Below the pieces are notes generated by a model. The model searched no databases. It saw only the letters and a list, made by a program, of their open reading frames with translations, and was not told the DNA's origin. DNA of 44,013 nucleotides from Actinokineospora spheciospongiae (GTDB lineage: Bacteria > Actinomycetota > Actinomycetes > Mycobacteriales > Pseudonocardiaceae), in the NCBI RefSeq assembly GCF_000564855.1, contig NZ_AYXG01000069.1:1-44013 (forward strand), in the 5' to 3' direction. Position numbers and translations under genes: made by a program. Below are positions 39,711 to 44,013 of this stretch, piece by piece. Numbering within the stretch: position 1 is the first letter of the stretch; each line of letters begins with the position of its first letter.

Positions 39711-39728
39711 TTCACTAGTGAAGTAGTG
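39711..39728 (-). promoter_or_regulatory. palindromic operator before the GntR-ABC operon
   Basis: TTCACTAGTGAA (39711-39722) is a perfect 12-base palindrome. It overlaps CACTA-6-TAGTG (39713-39728). It lies 45 bp before the first ATPase start on the minus strand. A YtrA-type GntR repressor encoded in the operon is the likely binder. Confidence 0.6.
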
Positions 39729-39741
39729 GACTAGGTCCGCC

Positions 39742-40371
39742 TCAGCGCTTCTCCCGCCGGGCGATCCACGCCACCGCCTGCGTCCGCCGCTCCATCCCCA
39801 GCTTCGCCAGGACCGACGTCACGTAGTTCTTCACCGTCTTCTCCGCCAGGAACAGCCGCTCGGCGATCTCCCGGTTCGACATCCCCTCGCCGATCAGCTC
39901 CAGCACCGCCCGCTCCCGCTCGGTGAGCCCCGCCAGCTCGTCGGCCTCGGCGCTGCGCCGCATCCGCTCCAGCACCCGGGCCGTCGTCACCGGGTCCAGC
40001 AGCGACCGCCCGGCGGCCACCTCGCGCACCGCCGTCACCAGGTCCTGCCCCCGCACCTGCTTCAACAGGTACCCCGCGGCCCCCGCCATGATCGCCTCGA
40101 CCAGCGCCTGCTCGTCGTCGAACGCGGTGAGCACCAGGCAGTGCGGTGCCGGGTCGAGTTCGCCGAGCCGCCTGCACAGCCCCACCCCGTCCCCGTCCGG
40201 CAGGCGCACGTCCACCACCGCCACGTCCGGGGTCGACGCCGTGGCGCGCACCAGGGCCTCGGCCACCCCGCCCGCCTGGGCGACGACCTCGATGTCGGGT
40301 TCGCCGTCGAGGAGGTCGCGCAGGCCGCGGCGGACCACCTCGTGGTCGTCGACCAGCAGCACCCGGATCAC
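39742..40371 (-). CDS. NarL/FixJ-family response regulator (DevR/DosR-like)
   Basis: The 209-residue protein starts with GTG. The receiver has D8-D9, phospho-acceptor D54 in V-V-D-V-R-L-P-D-G-D-G, and a late Lys in Y-L-L-K-Q. The LuxR-type helix-turn-helix at about 148-205 has N-R-E-I-A-E-R-L-F-L-A-E-K-T-V-K-N-Y-V, very like DevR. It starts 3 bases after the coaA stop on the same strand, so it is in the coaA transcript. The GAF kinase at 33547-34683 is the best candidate partner, now 5 kb away behind an accessory block. Confidence 0.92.
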   Translation of the reverse strand: MIRVLLVDDHEVVRRGLRDLLDGEPDIEVVAQAGGVAEALVRATASTPDVAVVDVRLPDGDGVGLCRRLGELDPAPHCLVLTAFDDEQALVEAIMAGAAGYLLKQVRGQDLVTAVREVAAGRSLLDPVTTARVLERMRRSAEADELAGLTERERAVLELIGEGMSNREIAERLFLAEKTVKNYVTSVLAKLGMERRTQAVAWIARREKR

Positions 40372-40374
40372 GGT

Positions 40375-41310
40375 TCAGAGCTTACGGAGTCGGACCCTGG
40401 TGGTGCGGTGGTCCGATCCCTTGCGCAGGACCAGGGTGGCGCGGGGGCGGGTGGGGAGGATGTTGTTGACCAGGTTGGGTTCGTTGGTCTGCTTCCACAG
40501 CTTCGCCGCCTCCGCCGAAGCCTGCTCGTCGGTCAGGGAGGCGTAGTGGTGGAAGTGCGAGGCGGGGTCGGCGAACGCGGTGCTGCGCAGGGCCAGGAAC
40601 CGGTCGATGTACCAGCGCTCGATGTCGTCGGTGTGGGCGTCGACGTAGACGGAGAAGTCGAACAGGTCGGACACGGCGAGCCGGGCGCCCGGTTGCAGGA
40701 CGTTGAGGCCCTCGACGATGAGGATGTCCGGGCGGCGCACCACCTGCTCCTCGCCGGGGACGATGTCGTAGGCCAGGTGCGAGTAGACCGGGGCGCGCAC
40801 CTCCGCCGCCCCCGCCTTCACCTCGGAGACGAACCGCAGCAGGGCGCGGCGGTCGTAGCTCTCCGGGAAGCCCTTGCGGCTCATCAGGTCCCGGCGCAGC
40901 AGCTCGGCCTTGGGGAACAGGAAGCCGTCGGTGGTGATCAGGTCGACGTGCGGGTGGTCGGGCCAGCGGGCCAGCAGGGTGCGCAGCAGCCGGGCCGTTG
41001 TCGACTTGCCGACCGCGACGCTGCCCGCGATGCCGATGACGAACGGCACCTTGTCGCCCACCTTGGGGTCCTCGCCGAGGAACTCCCTGGTCGACTGGTA
41101 CAGCCGCTGCCGGGCCGCCACCTGCAACGAGATCAGCCGCGACAGCGGCAGGTAGACGTCGACGACCTCTTCCAGGTCGACCGGGTCGCGCAGGCCGCGC
41201 AGGGCGACCAGTTCGTCGAGGGTCAGCGGGAGGGGCGTCGACCGGCGCAGTTGCCGCCACTGCTCCCGGCGGAGCTCCACGTACGGGCTCAGCTCGCGCA
41301 CCCGGGTCAT
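40375..41310 (-). CDS. coaA: pantothenate kinase, type I
   Basis: ATG at 41310 follows GAGGAG and gives 311 residues, near the 316 of the E. coli enzyme; the longer open frame is not needed. The P-loop G-S-V-A-V-G-K-S lies at 96-103. Typical later parts are D-G-F-L-F-P, G-F-P-E-S-Y-D and E-G-L-N-V-L-Q. It phosphorylates pantothenate in the first, regulated step of CoA synthesis, and the type I enzyme is feedback-inhibited by CoA. The response regulator gene follows 3 bases later. Confidence 0.95.
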   Translation of the reverse strand: MTRVRELSPYVELRREQWRQLRRSTPLPLTLDELVALRGLRDPVDLEEVVDVYLPLSRLISLQVAARQRLYQSTREFLGEDPKVGDKVPFVIGIAGSVAVGKSTTARLLRTLLARWPDHPHVDLITTDGFLFPKAELLRRDLMSRKGFPESYDRRALLRFVSEVKAGAAEVRAPVYSHLAYDIVPGEEQVVRRPDILIVEGLNVLQPGARLAVSDLFDFSVYVDAHTDDIERWYIDRFLALRSTAFADPASHFHHYASLTDEQASAEAAKLWKQTNEPNLVNNILPTRPRATLVLRKGSDHRTTRVRLRKL

Positions 41311-41497
41311 GACCGACTCCTCGCCGAGTTGGGTGGTGCGTACGCCGCCAACGTAGGTGTTCACCGGGTGTTTGCGCTGTGACCGATTACACCGATCGGG
41401 CGACGGTTTGGTGTGGCGCACATGACGTGGCGCCGATTTCACTCATCCCGGTGAGTGCGATCACCCGGGTACCCGTGCGCACCTGCGGGGATCGGGC

Positions 41498-42112
41498 TCA
41501 GACGCCCGCGAAGACCTCGTCCCACGCCGCGGCGAGCTGGCGGGCGCACACGGCGGGCGGCACCCGGCCGACCCCGGTGCCCAGGCCCGGCACCGCGATG
41601 GTGCGGACGACCTCGCGGACCGGGGTGCCGTCGTCGAGCGCGCCGTCGCGCCAGAGCCGGAAGACCGCGCGGGCCGCCAGGTAGGGGTGCACGGTGTCCG
41701 GCGGGAGCAGCACCCCGGGTTCGCGCATGGTGGGGGCGGTGATCAGCCACGCCGGGCGCACCGCGTCGGTGGGCACGATCAGCGCCTCGCCGACCGGCAG
41801 CTCGCCACCGTGGTAGGCCAGCACCGCGCTGCGCACCGACTGCTCGACCGTGGGGAAGGCGGCGGTGTAGACCGCGTCGATGCCGCCGCGCATCCACCCG
41901 AAGGAGTTGGCGGGGGAGACGACCGCGTCCGCGTCGACCTCCAGCAGGGAACCGCGGTGCACCCGGATCTCCGGCCTGCCCGCGGCGGCGGAGTCCCACG
42001 CCTCGGCGAGGTCCGCGTGCACCGCGCAGAGCACGAGCTGCGGTCCGCTGGCGAGGTGGCCGTGCGGGGACGCCGTCCCGGTCTCCGAATCCGCGGTCAC
42101 GGGTCCCAGCAT
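41498..42112 (-). CDS. macro-domain (ADP-ribose-binding) protein
   Basis: With the ATG at 42112 behind GGGAG the protein has 204 residues; a GTG at 42097 is also possible. Macro-domain features are V-S-P-A-N-S-F-G-W-M-R-G-G-I-D near 70-85 and G-E-A-L-I-V-P-T. W-L-I-T-A-P-T-M-R and the late I-A-V-P-G-L-G-T-G-V-G form the ribose/phosphate loop. It should bind or hydrolyse ADP-ribose derivatives in the cytoplasm. There is no neighbouring ADP-ribosyltransferase, so it may serve general turnover. It is divergent from pheA. Confidence 0.88.
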   Translation of the reverse strand: MLGPVTADSETGTASPHGHLASGPQLVLCAVHADLAEAWDSAAAGRPEIRVHRGSLLEVDADAVVSPANSFGWMRGGIDAVYTAAFPTVEQSVRSAVLAYHGGELPVGEALIVPTDAVRPAWLITAPTMREPGVLLPPDTVHPYLAARAVFRLWRDGALDDGTPVREVVRTIAVPGLGTGVGRVPPAVCARQLAAAWDEVFAGV

Positions 42113-42199
42113 GGCACTCCCGACCGCCGCCGTGTAACCGCCGTTCGGTAACCAGCACCACAACCGGTGGTGGCCACCGGTGGTCGGGGGCACCCTGCG

Positions 42200-42205
42200 T
42201 AGGGT
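42200..42205 (+). promoter_or_regulatory. -10 element TAGGGT of the leaderless pheA promoter
   Basis: TAGGGT is followed by exactly 7 bases and the GTG at 42213. This supports that start over the in-frame alternatives at 42180 and 42204. Confidence 0.6.
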
Positions 42206-42212
42206 GAACCGC

Positions 42213-43130
42213 GTGCCGATCATCGCCTACTTCGGGCCCCGGGGGACGTTCACCGAGCAGGCGGCCCGCACCTTCGACGCGCGTGCCGAGCTGGTCCCCC
42301 ACACCACGATCCCCGACGCGGTGGACGCGCTGCGCGCGGGCGGGGCCGACCTGGCCTGCGTGCCGGTGGAGAACTCGGTCGAGGGCGCGGTGTCGGCCAC
42401 GATGGACGCGTTGGCCGTCGGCGAACCGGTGGTCGCGGTCGCCGAGCACGTGCTGCCCATCCGCTTCTCCGTGCTGACCCGCCCCGGCACCACCGCCGCC
42501 GACGTGCGCACCGTGGCCAGCCACCCGCACGCGCTGGCCCAGGTCCGCGCCTGGCTGGCGGCCACCCTGCCCGGCGCCACCCAGGTGGCCGCCACCTCCA
42601 CCGCCGCCGCCGCGGTCGGGGTCGGCGAGGGCCGCTTCGACGCCGCCGTGACCGCCCCGGTGGCCGCCGACCACTACCCGCTGGCCGCGCTGGCCGAGGA
42701 CGTCGCCGACGAACCCGACGCGGTCACCCGGTTCCTGCTGCTGGCCCGCCCCGGGACGCTGCCCGAGCCGACCGGCGCCGACCGCACGTCGGTGTTCGCG
42801 GTGGTCTCGCACCGGCCGGGGGAGCTGGCCGCGATGCTGTCCGAGCTGTCGCTGCGCGGGGTCAACCTGTCGCGCATCGAGTCCCGGCCGCTGCGCAACC
42901 GGTTCGGCGAGTACCGCTTCTACCTGGACTTCGACGGGCACGTCGCCGAGCAGCGGGTGGGCGACGCGCTGGCCGCGCTGCACCGGCGCAGCCAGTTGGT
43001 GCGGTTCCTCGGCTCCTACCCGAAGGCCGACCGGTCCACCGCCGCGGCGGTCCCCGCCGCCAACACCGACGCCGACTACGCGGAATCCACCGGCTGGCTG
43101 GCCGGTCTGCGGAAGGGGGAGCACGCGTGA
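42213..43130 (+). CDS. pheA: prephenate dehydratase
   Basis: The 305-residue protein starts with the GTG at 42213. The PDT domain opens with I-A-Y-F-G-P-R-G-T-F-T-E-Q-A. It has C-V-P-V-E-N-S-V-E-G-A-V and the catalytic T-R-F in A-V-T-R-F-L. A C-terminal ACT domain has G-E-L-A-A-M-L, N-L-S-R-I-E-S-R-P and Y-R-F-Y-L-D-F. It converts prephenate to phenylpyruvate in phenylalanine synthesis and is feedback-regulated through the ACT domain. There is no fused chorismate mutase. The start of the next gene overlaps its stop by 4 bp. Confidence 0.95.
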   Translation: MPIIAYFGPRGTFTEQAARTFDARAELVPHTTIPDAVDALRAGGADLACVPVENSVEGAVSATMDALAVGEPVVAVAEHVLPIRFSVLTRPGTTAADVRTVASHPHALAQVRAWLAATLPGATQVAATSTAAAAVGVGEGRFDAAVTAPVAADHYPLAALAEDVADEPDAVTRFLLLARPGTLPEPTGADRTSVFAVVSHRPGELAAMLSELSLRGVNLSRIESRPLRNRFGEYRFYLDFDGHVAEQRVGDALAALHRRSQLVRFLGSYPKADRSTAAAVPAANTDADYAESTGWLAGLRKGEHA

Positions 43131-43741
43131 GCCTGCGCCTGATGCTCGTCCGGCACGGCGAGACGCCGTCGAACGTGCTGCACCTGCTCGACTCGCGCCC
43201 ACCCGGCCCCAGCCTCACCGAGCTGGGCAGGCAGCAGGCCGCCGCACTGGCCGAACGCCTCACCGACGAACCGGTGCTCGCCGTCTACGCCAGCACGGCC
43301 ACCCGCGCGCAGGAGACCGCGGAACCGGTCGCCAAGTCGCACGGCCACACCGTCCGGGTCGTCGAGGGCCTGCACGAACTCCAGTGCGGCGACCTGGAGG
43401 GCCGGGGCGACCAGGAGGCGATCCTCGCCTTCGGGCAGGTCTACCTGAGCTGGGTGGCCGGCGACCTGGACACCCTGATGCCCGGCGGCGAAACCGGCGC
43501 CTTCATCCGAACGCGCTACCTGGCCGCCGTCGACGACATCGCCGCCCGCCACCGCCACGAGGACGGCCTGGTCGTCGCGGTCAGCCACGGCGGCGTCATC
43601 CGCCTGGCCGCCGAATGGCTCGCCGACAACGTCACCCCGGAACTGGCGGGCACCCACCTGCTGGCCAACACCGGCCACGTCCTCCTGGAAGCCCGCGACG
43701 AGGGCTGGCACTGCCTGGAGTGGACCGGCGTCGAGGTCTGA
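43127..43741 (+). CDS. histidine phosphatase superfamily protein
   Basis: The 204-residue protein starts with a GTG that overlaps the pheA stop (GTGA). The catalytic L-V-R-H-G-E has His10. The E-L-Q-C-G-D-L-E-G segment and V-V-A-V-S-H-G-G-V-I-R with the second His complete the site. It transfers phosphate through a phospho-His intermediate; the substrate is not deducible. The pheA-phosphatase pairing is common in actinobacteria, often annotated as a phosphoglycerate mutase, which it need not be. Confidence 0.92.
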   Translation: MSLRLMLVRHGETPSNVLHLLDSRPPGPSLTELGRQQAAALAERLTDEPVLAVYASTATRAQETAEPVAKSHGHTVRVVEGLHELQCGDLEGRGDQEAILAFGQVYLSWVAGDLDTLMPGGETGAFIRTRYLAAVDDIAARHRHEDGLVVAVSHGGVIRLAAEWLADNVTPELAGTHLLANTGHVLLEARDEGWHCLEWTGVEV

Positions 43742-43807
43742 GCCACCCCCCAGGGCCCGTCCGCAAAACCACCAGCCCCCGAAACCCTACCGGCGCAGCA
43801 ACAACAA

Positions 43808-44013
43808 CCGACCGCCCCGAAAACCGCCGGCCCAGCGAGCAAATCCCGGGTGGGTGGAGGTGCTTGACCGGCCGACCACCCCGAAACCCGCCGGCCCGGC
43901 GAGCCAACTGCCCCAGTGGGTGGAGGTCCTGAACGCAGGCCGACCGCCCCGAGAACCGGCGGCCCGGCCAAGCAACTGCCCGGGTGGGTGGATGTGTTTG
44001 GCCGGGGGTGGCG
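43808..44013. repeat. imperfect tandem repeats of about 64-68 bp, running off the window
   Basis: Three units start at 43808, 43872 and 43940 with CCGACC-[G/A]-CCCCGA. Each then has A-A-[A/C]-CC-G-[C/G]-CGGCCC and, later, a TGGGTGGA block. Units differ by several substitutions and small indels. The third reaches the window end, so the copy number is unknown. No convincing gene lies in this 272-bp stretch; the open frames on the minus strand only mirror the repeat. Confidence 0.75.

Noticed and set aside
41380-41497. Possible third RNA copy: CGATCGGGCGAC near 41393-41406 and ACCCGGGT downstream
   Set aside because: Only about 12 bases match copy B. No -10 box, hairpin 1 or full hairpin 2 follows, so it is treated as chance similarity in GC-rich DNA.

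Overview
The window is very GC-rich actinobacterial DNA. The GTG/TTG starts, leaderless promoters, SEC-C/DUF5926 protein, fused CydDC, split LigD ligase/polymerase and mycothiol-type metabolism suggest a member of the Pseudonocardiaceae (Saccharothrix/Actinosynnema/Lentzea-like). That placement is inferred from gene content, not from a database match. It reads as a chromosomal segment of mostly conserved genes. There is no phage, transposase, plasmid or CRISPR signature, but there are several small accessory patches.

Layout. 0-3.3 kb: partial tRNA-Gly, a sigma factor fused to a zinc-finger/membrane domain, a small membrane protein behind a long inverted-repeat leader, and an Fpg/Nei DNA glycosylase. 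3.4-8.7 kb: a LytS-type kinase, LytTR regulator, small membrane protein and sodium:solute symporter, with an S49 peptidase gene lying inside the set. 8.7-12.6 kb: rhodanese, DUF4328 protein, P450, DUF5926 and DUF952. 12.6-15.5 kb: ferritin under an array of iron boxes, then the most unusual locus of the window. This is a DUF3800-like gene bracketed by two diverged copies of a promoter-plus-structured-RNA element, followed by a lone arginine deiminase. 15.6-21.4 kb: DM13 lipoprotein/membrane protein, split LigD polymerase and PE-ligase, CPBP protease, an iron-box-controlled DUF2470 protein and an unknown membrane protein.

21.4-25.4 kb is a homogentisate (tyrosine) catabolic locus: hmgA diverges from an operon of an unknown protein, fahA and an IclR regulator, with a palindromic operator between them. 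25.4-27.7 kb: HD-domain protein, coiled-coil membrane protein, and a TMEM165/GDT1 cation exporter behind a Mn2+ (yybP-ykoY) riboswitch. 27.8-34.7 kb: cydA-cydB-cydDC and a GAF histidine kinase, preceded by a candidate three-way-junction leader. 34.9-39.7 kb: an accessory block (hydrolase/MerR pair and a GntR-ABC transporter operon whose first ATPase is frameshifted) that separates the GAF kinase from a DevR-like response regulator. 39.7-43.7 kb: response regulator, coaA, macro-domain protein, pheA and a histidine phosphatase. The window ends in ~66-bp imperfect tandem repeats.

Together the genes cover respiration under low oxygen (cyd plus the DevS/DevR-like pair), iron storage and iron-regulated haem/siderophore-associated functions, manganese export, tyrosine degradation, phenylalanine and CoA synthesis, and end-joining repair. 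The strongest candidate for something undescribed is the paired RNA/DUF3800 locus at 13.3-14.24 kb. Secondary candidates are the unknown gene in the homogentisate operon and the structured leader of cydA.
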